Shown here piece by piece: positions 7,977-17,581 of a stretch of 49,612 nt of DNA. The position numbers and the translations under genes were made by a program. Location of the stretch: NCBI GenBank assembly GCA_021811615.1, contig JAJZNW010000042.1, forward strand, positions 1 to 49,612, written 5' to 3'. The DNA comes from Bacteroidota bacterium (lineage in GTDB: Bacteria; Bacteroidota; Ignavibacteria; Kryptoniales; JAKASW01). The stretch's first letter is position 1, and each line of letters opens with the position of its first letter. Below the pieces are notes generated by a model. The model did not search any database. It was not told the DNA's origin and saw only the letters and a list, made by a program, of their open reading frames with translations.

Positions 7977-10900
7977 ATGTGGCTAACGCGGCTTGCACTT
8001 AAATACCCCATCTCTACGCTGATGGGGTCCATAGCCATCTTAGTTCTTGGCTTGGTCTCATTTCTGCAGCTCCCGATAGATATGTTGCCGAATATCCAGA
8101 TACCGGTGGTATCCGTAATAACCTTCTACAACGGAGCGGCACCCACGGACATGGAGCAATCGGTCACCGTACCTCTCGAGCGGGCAGTCAGCAGTACAAA
8201 CGATATAAGCTATGTCCAGTCGCGCACCCGCGAAGGGATGTCGCAGATCATGGTGTATTTCAACTGGGGGACGAACACAGACGTCGGTCTTGTGGACATC
8301 ATACAGAAGGTGAACAGGGCACTGGAGCTCCTGCCGCCGGGCGTTTCCCAGCCGGTGGCGTTGCAGTTCGACATAAGCAACATACCTGTCTGCACCGTCG
8401 TTCTGAGCAGCGACATGGATCCCCGCGATTTGTACGACCTCGCATACAATGTTATCGAACCTCAGCTCGAGCACCTTCCGGGCGTCGCGCAGGCGGCCGT
8501 CACCGGCGGCGAGATCAGGGAAATCCACCTTGTAATAAACAGGAGCAAGCTCGAAGCTCTGAACATACCGATCGAGGCAGTCACGCAGGCAGTCGCCAAC
8601 TCAAACCTCATCCTCCCATCCGGCGATTTGAAGACCGGAATGTACGACTATTCTCTGACTACCGAGAGCCAGTTCAGCCTCGTCAAGCCGATGGAGAACA
8701 TAGTAGTCAAGGTCGTGAACGGCACCCCGATAAGAATAAGTGACATCGGAAGAGTCGAAGATTCCTACCAGGAGCAAACCGAGGTGCTGAGAGTGAACGG
8801 CAAGAACGGCGTAGTACTCCGCGTGCAGAAATCTCCCGACGCGAATACGGTCCAGGTGGTCAAGGAAGTCATGGCCGCGCTTCCGAAACTGCAGGGTGTC
8901 CCGACGAGCGTAAAATCTTCAGTCGCTTTTGACCAGAGTACATACATCAAGCAGTCGATAAGCGGACTCGAGCAGGAAGCTGCGATGGGAGCCCTCCTTG
9001 CGACGATAGTAATACTGCTCTTCCTTCGCGACCTGCGAAGCGCTCTCGTCATATTCATCGCTATTCCACTCTCGATACTCGTGGCGTTCATTTTCTTCAG
9101 GTTCAGCGGAAGCTCACTGAACATCATGACGCTTGGAGGACTTGCACTCGGTGTGGGCCGTATGGTGGACGATTCCATCGTCGAACTCGAAAACATAACG
9201 CGTCACTTCAACCTGATCGGAAGCACCGGGTTGAGCAAGATGCAGGCGACACTCGATGCCGCGCTTGAAGTTGCCGGACCGATCTTCATTTCCACGCTCT
9301 CCACGGTTATAGTCTTTCTGCCCGTTATCTTCCTTTCGGGAATCGCGCAGCTGCTCTTTCTTCCTCTTGTCCTCACGATAACGGTGGCGCTCTTCGGATC
9401 GTTCTTCGTTTCCCGGACGGTCACTCCCCTTCTCTGCAACAGAGTGCTGCGACCGGAAGAGGAAATAGATCCAAATTCTACAAGGTTCATCGACCGGGCT
9501 AAGTTGACATCGAAGAAATTTTTCGACGATCTCGACAACAATTATCAGCGAATCATCGGGTATGCACTCGGGCATAAGAGACAGGTGATCTATGGCGTCG
9601 CTGGATTTGCGGTCGCATCGTTTTTCCTTTTCAAGTTTGTTGGGACCGAGTTCTTTCCGAATACCGATGAGAGTCAGTTCTCGGTCACGGTAAAACTACC
9701 GGTCGGCACCCGCATAGAACAGACCCAGAAGTACGTTGCCAACGTTGAGAACCTGATCAGGAAGTATGCGCCGGAGACAAGAAAGATCATTTCGGATATA
9801 GGTGTTCCGAACGAAAAAAGCGGGAGCTTGTTCAGCCAGAACCCCGGGACATACGCTGCAAACATTCAGGTCCAATTGACGGACCCCACACAAAGGACGA
9901 GATCCGAACAGCAGATAATGGATGCACTGAGGCCGAGGTTGATGGCACTTCCCGGCGCGAGGATATTTCTGGCACCGGGAGGATTCCTGCATTTCCTCCT
10001 GAACTTCGGTTCCAACGCGCCGATCGACGTTTCAATCATGGGATATAATCTGAAGACCGGCATGAACCTCGCACACCAGGTTCTTGATATTGTCCGGACC
10101 ACTCCCGGAGCTACGGATGCGCAGATAAGCATGGATCCTAACATGCCTCAGCTCAAGGTGGTGGTCGACAGGGTCAAAGCCGGGGCGCTCGGTGTCAATG
10201 TCGCGGATGTCGCAAATACGGTCGCTACCGCAATCGATGGCGCGGTTGCATCCCAGTACACCGACCCGCAAAGTGGAAACCAGTACAATATCCTTGTTCG
10301 ACTCGATTCGACCGACCGGGACCGCATCGACGACATAAACAGGCTGACCGTTCCGAGTGCGTCCGGGCAGCTGGTCAAGCTCGGGAATATCGCACAGGTT
10401 GTCATGACGAACACACCTGTGGAAATCGACCGGAAGTACCAGCAAAGGATCATCGACGTGACCGCAAACGTTACCGGAAGCGATCTCGGCACGGTGTCTT
10501 CGACCATCCAGTCGCGTTTGAACAAGCTTGACGTGCCGACAGGCTTCCAGGTGGTACAGAGTGGAAACATCGAACAACAGAAGAGCACGTTCCGGTCCCT
10601 CCTTCTTGCCCTGCTGCTGGCCATCATCATGGTTTACATGGTAATGGCATCGCAGTTCCAATCGCTCGTCGACCCGTTCATCATCATGTTTACAGTCCCG
10701 CTCGGATTGGCCGGTGTGGTCTGGGCATTGTTCCTGACTAACACGAGCCTGTCGGTCACTTCCTTCGAGGGAGTGATTGTGATGGTGGGAATCGTAGTGT
10801 CGAACGGAATCCTGCTGATCGATTACATCAACCGTTTGAGGAAACGAGGAGTCGAGCTTCACGAGGCAGTCACGCTCGGTGGGAGGACGAGGCTTCGCCC

Positions 10901-11108
10901 GATCCTGATGACATCGCTCGCAACTGTACTTGGCCTGCTTCCGATGGCGCTCGGCATGGGCGGCGACTCGTCGCAGGCGCCTCTTGCGATCGCCGTAATC
11001 GGAGGTCTGACTGTGTCGACGTTCCTGACACTGATTTTTGTTCCGACGCTTTACACGATTTTTGAAGAGAGATTTAAGAGAGAGATTAATCGGGAGGAAG
11101 AGGGCTAA
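7977..11108 (+). CDS. RND efflux pump, HAE1/AcrB-like (first copy)
   Basis: A 1043-residue proton-driven efflux pump with 12 expected membrane helices and two large periplasmic loops. The start MWLTRLALKYPISTLMGS is typical. The helix-4 aspartate pair of the proton relay is present in GRMVDDSIVELEN. The helix-10 lysine of AcrB is absent: the corresponding motif here reads GIVVSNGILLIDYI, a variant common in pumps of this branch. Translation is probably coupled to the adaptor (four-base gap, weak ribosome site). It is very like the second copy at 11387; the first 400 residues are almost identical by eye. The substrate cannot be predicted; the sequence does not look like the CusA/CzcA heavy-metal class. 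Confidence 0.93.
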   Translation: MWLTRLALKYPISTLMGSIAILVLGLVSFLQLPIDMLPNIQIPVVSVITFYNGAAPTDMEQSVTVPLERAVSSTNDISYVQSRTREGMSQIMVYFNWGTNTDVGLVDIIQKVNRALELLPPGVSQPVALQFDISNIPVCTVVLSSDMDPRDLYDLAYNVIEPQLEHLPGVAQAAVTGGEIREIHLVINRSKLEALNIPIEAVTQAVANSNLILPSGDLKTGMYDYSLTTESQFSLVKPMENIVVKVVNGTPIRISDIGRVEDSYQEQTEVLRVNGKNGVVLRVQKSPDANTVQVVKEVMAALPKLQGVPTSVKSSVAFDQSTYIKQSISGLEQEAAMGALLATIVILLFLRDLRSALVIFIAIPLSILVAFIFFRFSGSSLNIMTLGGLALGVGRMVDDSIVELENITRHFNLIGSTGLSKMQATLDAALEVAGPIFISTLSTVIVFLPVIFLSGIAQLLFLPLVLTITVALFGSFFVSRTVTPLLCNRVLRPEEEIDPNSTRFIDRAKLTSKKFFDDLDNNYQRIIGYALGHKRQVIYGVAGFAVASFFLFKFVGTEFFPNTDESQFSVTVKLPVGTRIEQTQKYVANVENLIRKYAPETRKIISDIGVPNEKSGSLFSQNPGTYAANIQVQLTDPTQRTRSEQQIMDALRPRLMALPGARIFLAPGGFLHFLLNFGSNAPIDVSIMGYNLKTGMNLAHQVLDIVRTTPGATDAQISMDPNMPQLKVVVDRVKAGALGVNVADVANTVATAIDGAVASQYTDPQSGNQYNILVRLDSTDRDRIDDINRLTVPSASGQLVKLGNIAQVVMTNTPVEIDRKYQQRIIDVTANVTGSDLGTVSSTIQSRLNKLDVPTGFQVVQSGNIEQQKSTFRSLLLALLLAIIMVYMVMASQFQSLVDPFIIMFTVPLGLAGVVWALFLTNTSLSVTSFEGVIVMVGIVVSNGILLIDYINRLRKRGVELHEAVTLGGRTRLRPILMTSLATVLGLLPMALGMGGDSSQAPLAIAVIGGLTVSTFLTLIFVPTLYTIFEERFKREINREEEG

Positions 11109-11153
11109 GCCCCAAGGCACACCGCTCGTTTTAACGACGGGTATAAGAAAAAC

Positions 11154-11203
11154 CGGGCCACGAATTCCAAGGAATGAATATCATTCGCGGGGTTTGTGGC
11201 CCG
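11154..11203 (+). promoter_or_regulatory. Nested hairpin between the two RND genes
   Basis: An outer 8-bp perfect stem (CGGGCCAC 11154-11161 with GTGGCCCG 11196-11203) encloses a second perfect stem (GAATGA 11172-11177 with TCATTC 11181-11186, loop ATA). No T-run follows, so it is not a clear terminator. It could stabilise or process the mRNA between the pump genes. Confidence 0.4.
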
Positions 11204-11303
11204 ACAATGAAAGGAGATATTACTGACGTTCTGATTTTACGGATATAAACGCGGCGCGGGCTTTTGCGACTTCCCCGGCTGCAATGGAAAGAAAGAGGTA
11301 ACT

Positions 11304-11396
11304 ATGAACAAGATGCACAAAGAAGCCGCGGCTGGTTCAGTAACCATGTGGGGGTTACGGGTATGTGAAGAGAACGAGGTGACCGTATGTGGTTGA
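11304..11396 (+). CDS. Possible leader peptide (30 aa) overlapping the second RND start
   Basis: A 30-codon frame with its own ribosome site (GAGG at 11295-11298, ATG at 11304). It encodes MNKMHKEAAAGSVTMWGLRV and ends with CG and a stop at 11394-11396, ten bases inside the second RND gene, whose ATG is at 11387. The pump has its own GAGGTGA site just upstream, within this frame. A stem GTAACC/GGTTAC (11340-11345 with 11353-11358) lies in the frame, and the same 3' arm can pair with GTAAC at 11298-11302 in the ribosome site. A leader peptide with translational coupling is possible but unproven; it may also be chance. Confidence 0.3.
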   Translation: MNKMHKEAAAGSVTMWGLRVCEENEVTVCG

Positions 11397-14300
11397 CTCG
11401 ACTCGCGCTGAAGTATCCTATCTCGACCTTGATGGGATCGATAGCGATATTTGTTTTGGGACTGGTATCGTTTCTGCAGCTTCCTATAGATATGCTGCCG
11501 AACATTCAGATACCGGTGATATCAGTAATAACGTTCTACAACGGCGCTGCTCCGACGGACATGGAACAGTCTGTGACCGTTCCGCTCGAGCGGGCAGTCA
11601 GCAGTACGAACGACATCAGCTATGTGCAGTCGCGGACCCGCGAAGGCATATCCCAGATCTTCGTCTATTTCAACTGGGGCACGAACACGGACGTAGGCTT
11701 GGTCGACATCATTCAGAAGATCAACAGGGAGCTTGAGCTTCTACCGCCAGGGGTTTCCCAGCCGATCGCACTTCAGTTCGACATTTCGAACATTCCCGTA
11801 TGCACCGTCGTTCTGAGCAGCAACATGGGGCAGCGTGCGTTATACGACCTCGCCTACAATACGATAGAGCCACAGTTGGAACATCTGCCCGGTGTTGCCC
11901 AGGCTGCTGTCGCCGGCGGAAAGATAAGGGAAATCCATGTCATAGTAGACAGGAACAAGCTTCAGGCGCTGAACATTCCCGTCGAGGCTGTGACGCAGGC
12001 GGTCGCCAATTCCAACCTGATACTTCCATCGGGCGATTTGAAGACCGGGATGTACGACTACTCTCTGACGACCGAAAGCCAGTTCAACGTGGTCAAACCG
12101 ATGGAAAACATCGTCGTGAAGGATGTCAACGGCGATCCTATAACGATCGGAGATATTGGAAAAGTTGAAGACTCTTACCAGGAGCAGACCGAGCTTCTCC
12201 GGGTGAACGGGAAGAACGGCGTTATTCTTCGCGTTCAAAAATCCCCGGATGCGAACACCGTTCAGGTCGTCGAAGAGGTGCTCAGGGAATTGCCGAAGCT
12301 GCAGGGGGTTCCGAGCTCCGTAAAAGCATCACTCGCTTTCAACCAGAGCACTTACATCAAGCAATCCATCAGCGGACTGGAGCAGGAGGCGATCCTTGGA
12401 GCATTGCTTGCCACTATAGTCATTCTCCTTTTCCTGAGAGACATCAAGAGCGCGATAGTGATCTTCATCGCGATCCCACTCTCCATACTGGTGACTTTTG
12501 TCTTCTTCAGGTTCAGCGGGAACTCGTTGAATATAATGACGCTGGGCGGCTTGGCGCTCGGAGTAGGTAGGATGGTGGACGACTCGATTGTCGAATTGGA
12601 GAACATAACCCGGCACTTCAGTCTCATGAAGACCACGGGCGCGAGCAGAATCCAGGCGACACTCGACGCGGCGCTCGAGGTCGCCGGTCCGATCTTCATT
12701 TCCACCCTCTCCACGGTCATCGTCTTTCTTCCGGTGATTTTCCTATCCGGCATAGCGCAGCTGTTGTTCATGCCGCTTGTTCTTACGATAAGCGTGGCGC
12801 TGTTTGCCTCGTTCTTCGTTTCGAGGACCGTCACCCCCCTGCTCTGCTACCGCATACTGGACCCTGAAAAAGAAATCGAGCCGGAATCGGCCAATCTGTT
12901 CGGCAAGCTTAAACTTTATTCGAAGAGCTTTTTCGGAAGCCTCGACAATAAATACCAGAATGTGATCTCCACCGCACTGAGGCATAAACGGGAGGTCGTG
13001 GCAATCGTGCTCGGCTTTGCGGTGCTGTCATTCCTGTTGTTTAAGTTTGTCGGAACGGAATTCTTTCCCAACACCGATGAAAGCCAGTTCGGGATAACTG
13101 TCAAGCTCCCTGTCGGGACAAGGCTGAGAGAAACCAAAAAGTATGTCGAGAAGGTCGAAGACCTTATCAGGAAATATGTCCCTGAAACGAAGACGATAAT
13201 ATCCGATATCGGTGTGCCTTCGGAGAAGAGTGGGAACCTTTTCAGTCAGAACGCCGGGGAGTATGCCGCAAACATACAGGTGGAGCTTGTTCCGCCAACG
13301 GACAGGAGCCGCTCTGAAGAACAGATCATGGATTCGCTCCGTCCGAAGCTGATGGCGATGCCGGGTGCGAAGATGTACCTGGCGCCGGGCGGCTTTCTGC
13401 ACTTCCTTCTGAACTTCGGCTCGGCAGCACCAATCGATGTCGAGATAATGGGGTACAATCTCCATACGGGAATGAAACTCGCGCGCGAGGTTGACGACAT
13501 AGTAAAGACTACGCCGGGAGCAACCGATGCGCAAATAAGCATGGACCCCGACATGCCGGAGCTTAAGGTGGTTATAAACCGGGTGAAAGCAGGCGCGCTC
13601 GGAGTGAACGTCGAGCAGGTGGCGAATACAGTCGCGACCGCAATTGACGGCACAGTCGCGTCGCAGTTTACCGATCCTCACACCGGCAACCAGTATAATA
13701 TCCTGGTACGACTCGACAGGAAGGACCGCGATCACATAAGCGACATAGGCAAGCTGACGGTCCCGAGTTCGAGCGGCCAGCTGGTTGAACTGGGAAATAT
13801 TGCAAAGGTAGTCATGACAAAAACTCCTGTCGAAATCGACAGGAAGTACCAGCAAAGGATCATCGATGTAACGGCCAACGTCACCGGACGGGATCTCGGC
13901 AGCGTTTCGGCCGACATACAGAACAGGCTCAACAAGCTGGAGATACCCACCGGGTTCCAGGTCACACAGAGCGGAAACATTCAGCAGCAGAAAAGCACAT
14001 TCAGGTCCCTCTTGCTCGCACTCGCTCTCGCCATAGTCATGGTCTACATGGTGATGGCCTCGCAGTTCCAATCGCTGGTGGATCCGTTCATCATCATGTT
14101 CACCGTTCCGCTCGGCCTGGTAGGGGTCATTTGGGCTCTGTTCCTGAGCGATACGTCCCTTTCTGTTACATCTTTCGAAGGCGTGATCGTGATGGTTGGG
14201 ATCGTCGTATCGAACGGGATACTTCTCGTAGATTACATAAACAGGCTGCGTAAAGCGGGCATGGAGCTTCATGAAGCGGTGACGCTCGGCGGCAGGACCA

Positions 14301-14515
14301 GACTGAGGCCGATTCTTATGACCTCGCTGGCAACAGTGATAGGCTTGCTGCCGATGGCGTTCGGAATGGGGGGAGATCGCTCGCAAGCACCACTGGCGAT
14401 TGCCGTCATCGGCGGTCTTACCGTTTCGACGTTTTTGACACTGATATTCATACCGACTCTCTACACGATTTTCGAAGAGAAGTTCAGACGCGAGATGAAG
14501 GAATCCGATTTGTAA
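11387..14515 (+). CDS. RND efflux pump, HAE1/AcrB-like (second copy)
   Basis: A 1042-residue pump that is a tandem paralogue of the gene ending at 11108: the same length, the same start, VDDSI in helix 4 and VVSNGILLVDYI in helix 10, with long near-identical blocks in the pore and membrane domains. Differences concentrate in the segment after residue 480 and in scattered surface positions. It lacks its own adaptor. Two pumps sharing one adaptor recall MdtB/MdtC, which form mixed trimers; independent homotrimers with different specificity are equally possible. A strong hairpin terminator follows at 14525-14553. The ribosome site GAGGTGA is well placed. Confidence 0.93.
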   Translation: MWLTRLALKYPISTLMGSIAIFVLGLVSFLQLPIDMLPNIQIPVISVITFYNGAAPTDMEQSVTVPLERAVSSTNDISYVQSRTREGISQIFVYFNWGTNTDVGLVDIIQKINRELELLPPGVSQPIALQFDISNIPVCTVVLSSNMGQRALYDLAYNTIEPQLEHLPGVAQAAVAGGKIREIHVIVDRNKLQALNIPVEAVTQAVANSNLILPSGDLKTGMYDYSLTTESQFNVVKPMENIVVKDVNGDPITIGDIGKVEDSYQEQTELLRVNGKNGVILRVQKSPDANTVQVVEEVLRELPKLQGVPSSVKASLAFNQSTYIKQSISGLEQEAILGALLATIVILLFLRDIKSAIVIFIAIPLSILVTFVFFRFSGNSLNIMTLGGLALGVGRMVDDSIVELENITRHFSLMKTTGASRIQATLDAALEVAGPIFISTLSTVIVFLPVIFLSGIAQLLFMPLVLTISVALFASFFVSRTVTPLLCYRILDPEKEIEPESANLFGKLKLYSKSFFGSLDNKYQNVISTALRHKREVVAIVLGFAVLSFLLFKFVGTEFFPNTDESQFGITVKLPVGTRLRETKKYVEKVEDLIRKYVPETKTIISDIGVPSEKSGNLFSQNAGEYAANIQVELVPPTDRSRSEEQIMDSLRPKLMAMPGAKMYLAPGGFLHFLLNFGSAAPIDVEIMGYNLHTGMKLAREVDDIVKTTPGATDAQISMDPDMPELKVVINRVKAGALGVNVEQVANTVATAIDGTVASQFTDPHTGNQYNILVRLDRKDRDHISDIGKLTVPSSSGQLVELGNIAKVVMTKTPVEIDRKYQQRIIDVTANVTGRDLGSVSADIQNRLNKLEIPTGFQVTQSGNIQQQKSTFRSLLLALALAIVMVYMVMASQFQSLVDPFIIMFTVPLGLVGVIWALFLSDTSLSVTSFEGVIVMVGIVVSNGILLVDYINRLRKAGMELHEAVTLGGRTRLRPILMTSLATVIGLLPMAFGMGGDRSQAPLAIAVIGGLTVSTFLTLIFIPTLYTIFEEKFRREMKESDL

Positions 14516-14524
14516 ATCATCTGT

Positions 14525-14553
14525 ACCCGGCGCGCTTCGACGGCGCGCCGGGT
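14525..14553 (+). terminator. Terminator of the efflux operon
   Basis: A perfect 11-bp GC-rich stem, ACCCGGCGCGC (14525-14535) with GCGCGCCGGGT (14543-14553), loop TTCGACG, followed by ATTTCCC. The T-run is short, but the position nine bases after the RND stop fits termination. Confidence 0.75.
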
Positions 14554-14816
14554 ATTTCCCATCTACACACATCCTTTCACCACATAACATCTTTTCCCCA
14601 TAAAGAATCATCATCCGCATGTATTGCGCCGCTAAGTGAAGTAACGGACATTGTAGAGTTATTGGAATAAATCGCCTATGGGTCTACCAAATTAGACTAA
14701 TGGCGATGCGGCGAAGGAATGGGTAGTTGTCGGGCGGATCCAGTGAACCTGCAATGAGCTTAGTCGAGTGATAGGATCGATCCGCCTCACGGTGTCGAAC
14801 CATCGAGGTCTAACAC
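14554..14816. other. Intergenic region before the CHASE2 activator
   Basis: No gene is seen. It holds an 8-bp inverted repeat, GGCGGATC (14733-14740) with GATCCGCC (14779-14786), about 30 bases before the activator start, which could be an autoregulatory site or an RNA hairpin. No convincing -24/-12 or -35/-10 pair was found. Confidence 0.4.
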
Positions 14817-17477
14817 ATGACGGTCAGCAGAACGATGAAAAAAGGCGCAGTGGCAGCGGCAATAGTGGTAGCTGTAATGGTTGCCATAAGCAAGCCGCTG
14901 AGGGGCGTGGACTCGGAAGTCAGCGATCTGGAATTCAGGCTTCGTGGCCCGGTCGCAATGGACTCTTCAATAGTCGTACTCGCAATCAGGGACTCCCTCC
15001 TCGATTCTATTGGGGGTGTTCTACCAAGGCCGGCTTATTACGCCCGACTTATAGACGCCCTTGACAACCTGCACGTGAGAGCGATAGGAATATGCATACC
15101 TTTCGAGCCGGCTATCGGCCGAAACGAGGTGCAGACCGGAAAGTTGATCGATGCGATGAAGAGAGCCGGCGATGTTTGTATCGGCGGATACTTCAGCACT
15201 ATGGGAAGTACCGTCACCCCGGCCAGTGTAGGGCAACTTCCACCCAAAATCTTCTCCGGTTTCAGGCTTAAGACGCAGGTGAGGGGCTTCCCTGCCGGAA
15301 GCGGATTTACTATACCGTTTCGTGAATTAGTCGGGAGCGCGGCGGGGGTCGGGTATCTTAATCTCAGCTCTTCTCTCGTTAACAGACCCATTCCACTTTT
15401 CGCCCGGGAGGGCAATCCGTCAGGGCGGCGCAAAGTTGTCCTTGTCCCATCCATCGTTGTCGAACTATTGAGGCAATACCTCGGCGTCCCCGGAGACTCG
15501 GTGGCTGTAGAAAGAGGAAGAATCGTTTTCATGGACGGAAAGGGGTCAATTGCAATTCCGATAAATCACGGAAGCATGAGAATTAACTACTGTGGCGGAG
15601 CAAATGACCTGAACGTCTATCCGGCTACGACCTTCCTTGACAATTACATGGATTATCTCAACCACGGTGGGGATTGGAACATATTGCGGAAGCTCAGAAA
15701 CAGGATCGTGCTTATAGGGCTTGATGCGCACCACCTCGGTGAATTTTCAGCAACTCCATTCGACAAGAAGTTCCCAACAGTCGGGGTGTATGCCGACGCG
15801 CTCGATACGATCCTCCGCCGCAGATTTCTCAGTAAGCCGCCTCCGTTCATAACCACACTGCTGGCAGCCGTCATATCCGGTGGGATGTTCGCAAGGTTGA
15901 CGGACCGCCGGCGATCGGCAGGAAGGTCGCTATACGTCAGCTTAGCAATTCTGACGGCTTATCTGATAGTAGCTTTCGGGATGTTCGGTCTGAATATTCT
16001 TCTCTCTTTCCAGCCGGTGCTGGCAGGTACGGCTGCAATTCTTGCAGGAGTCGGATACCGGCTAAAAAGTATAACAGCTCACTCTGTGAATGTCGAGATG
16101 GAAAAGGCGAAGGTAGAAAACCTTCTTGAGAAAGATTTGAGAAAAATCAGCTTGCTTGAAAGAGAGCTTGATAACGTAAAAAAGCATTTTGATGGAATGC
16201 GGGAGGGGCGTTCTGCCGCCGACGATGACGCTGCACAAATGCAAGAGGCCGGAGAAAGTGAAGCGAAAGAATTCCGATGGGAGGAAGAGTCGGCCAGATT
16301 CGAGGAACTGAACGGCATTGCCTACTCGAAACATGGGAAGATGAAGAGAGTAATTGAACTCGCTACAAAGGTAGCCGCAAGCGACGCGACGATCCTGATA
16401 CTTGGGGAGAGCGGCACAGGTAAGGAACTGGTTGCGGAGGCGATCCACAAGTTCAGCAACAGAAACAGTGGACCATTTGTAGCGATTAACTGCGGGGCTA
16501 TTCCGGAGTCTCTTCTTGAAAGCGAACTATTCGGACATGAGGAAGGAGCCTATACGAGTGCGAACAAGACGAAGAAGGGTCTGTTCGAGGCAGCCGATCA
16601 CGGCACGATTTTCCTGGACGAGATCGCAGAAACCAGCGAGTTCTTTCAGACCAGGCTGCTGCGTGTTCTTCAATCGGGAGAGTTCAACCGCGTAGGCGGG
16701 ACCGATTCGATAAAAGTTGACATCCGAGTACTCGCGGCCACAAATCGTGCGATAGACAGGTTAGTTAGAGACGAAAAATTCCGTAAGGATTTGTACTATC
16801 GTCTTAACGTTATACGAATATTTGTGCCGCCGCTTCGTGAGCGCAAGGACGACATCCCTTCCCTTGTCAAATACTTCCTGCGGAAGGAAGATGCGGCGGA
16901 GATGACGGTCGCACAATCTGTGGTAGATGCTTTTTTGAATTACGACTGGCCGGGCAACGTGCGGGAGCTGGAGAGCGTAATCAAGCGCTCGGTCATACTC
17001 GCCAAAGCTGAAACCCGGTGGATGCTGTATCCGAAAGATATACCACCGGAGATTTCCGCCCGTTCCAGATCCGGTCACGACATCGAGTCGCAGATAGTCG
17101 ACTCGCTGAGGGTAAAGCGGTTCACGAGGAATTCGATAAAAGAAACCGCATTCGAGGTCGGCGGAATTCACAGAGGCACCGTTGCAGAGTATCTGAAAGG
17201 ACTTTGCTTCAGATATTTCTGCGAATGCAATTACAGTACAAGAGAGGCTGCCCGGACTATTGCCGGTACGGACGATGCAGAAGTCCTGGAGAGAATCGAG
17301 AAAAAAATGGATGAATACCTTTCCAATTTTGTGCGCAACATCGACACTTCGATTCCTGCGGCTGAAACCAGGGACAAGATTCTGTTTAAGTACAAAAAGC
17401 TTCCGATGCGATACCACCCTTACCTGCTTGCGATGGTGGAAAGACTTTACGAAGGGGGCAAGTCTGGTAACGAATGA
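14817..17477 (+). CDS. CHASE2-AAA+ sigma-54-type transcriptional activator
   Basis: An 886-residue membrane-bound regulator. Order of parts: an N-terminal helix (10-25); an extracytoplasmic CHASE2 sensor domain (about 30-345, ending with RIVLIGLDAHHLGEFSATPF and FPTVGVYADAL); two to three membrane helices (about 345-420); a charged coiled coil (about 425-470); and a sigma-54 AAA+ domain (about 490-735). The AAA+ domain has Walker A GESGTGKE (530-537), Walker B GTIFLDEI (596-603) and the arginine-finger region FRKDLYYRL. The sigma-54 contact loop, normally GAFTGA, reads GAYTSA (577-582). No Fis-type helix-turn-helix follows; instead there is a 150-residue C-terminal domain I do not recognise. 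CHASE2 usually sits on kinases or cyclases, so direct fusion to an activator is notable. The likely target is the promoter just downstream. Confidence 0.9.
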   Translation: MTVSRTMKKGAVAAAIVVAVMVAISKPLRGVDSEVSDLEFRLRGPVAMDSSIVVLAIRDSLLDSIGGVLPRPAYYARLIDALDNLHVRAIGICIPFEPAIGRNEVQTGKLIDAMKRAGDVCIGGYFSTMGSTVTPASVGQLPPKIFSGFRLKTQVRGFPAGSGFTIPFRELVGSAAGVGYLNLSSSLVNRPIPLFAREGNPSGRRKVVLVPSIVVELLRQYLGVPGDSVAVERGRIVFMDGKGSIAIPINHGSMRINYCGGANDLNVYPATTFLDNYMDYLNHGGDWNILRKLRNRIVLIGLDAHHLGEFSATPFDKKFPTVGVYADALDTILRRRFLSKPPPFITTLLAAVISGGMFARLTDRRRSAGRSLYVSLAILTAYLIVAFGMFGLNILLSFQPVLAGTAAILAGVGYRLKSITAHSVNVEMEKAKVENLLEKDLRKISLLERELDNVKKHFDGMREGRSAADDDAAQMQEAGESEAKEFRWEEESARFEELNGIAYSKHGKMKRVIELATKVAASDATILILGESGTGKELVAEAIHKFSNRNSGPFVAINCGAIPESLLESELFGHEEGAYTSANKTKKGLFEAADHGTIFLDEIAETSEFFQTRLLRVLQSGEFNRVGGTDSIKVDIRVLAATNRAIDRLVRDEKFRKDLYYRLNVIRIFVPPLRERKDDIPSLVKYFLRKEDAAEMTVAQSVVDAFLNYDWPGNVRELESVIKRSVILAKAETRWMLYPKDIPPEISARSRSGHDIESQIVDSLRVKRFTRNSIKETAFEVGGIHRGTVAEYLKGLCFRYFCECNYSTREAARTIAGTDDAEVLERIEKKMDEYLSNFVRNIDTSIPAAETRDKILFKYKKLPMRYHPYLLAMVERLYEGGKSGNE

Positions 17478-17491
17478 TCGCGGCATTCGCT

Positions 17492-17526
17492 GAGCGCTCG
17501 CCTGCTTCCGGGTGAAGCGCTCTTTT
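17492..17526 (+). terminator. Terminator after the CHASE2 activator
   Basis: Stem GAGCGCT (17492-17498) with AGCGCTC (17516-17522), followed directly by TTTTCC. It lies 14 bases after the activator stop and separates it from the downstream regulatory region. Confidence 0.75.
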
Positions 17527-17581
17527 CCCTCCCGAAGTCCTCAGCGACACCTGCCAATTCTAAAAGTAAGACGCCCGGTGT

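Noticed and set aside
11038..11226. Small gene bridging the end of the first RND pump
   Set aside because: It overlaps the pump in another frame and runs through the hairpin; no ribosome site or similarity.
13028..14620. 530-codon frame antisense to the second RND pump (and a similar one at 10032-11120)
   Set aside because: Both are shadows of GC-skewed third codon positions in the pump genes, with compositions rich in His, Arg and Asp and no motifs.
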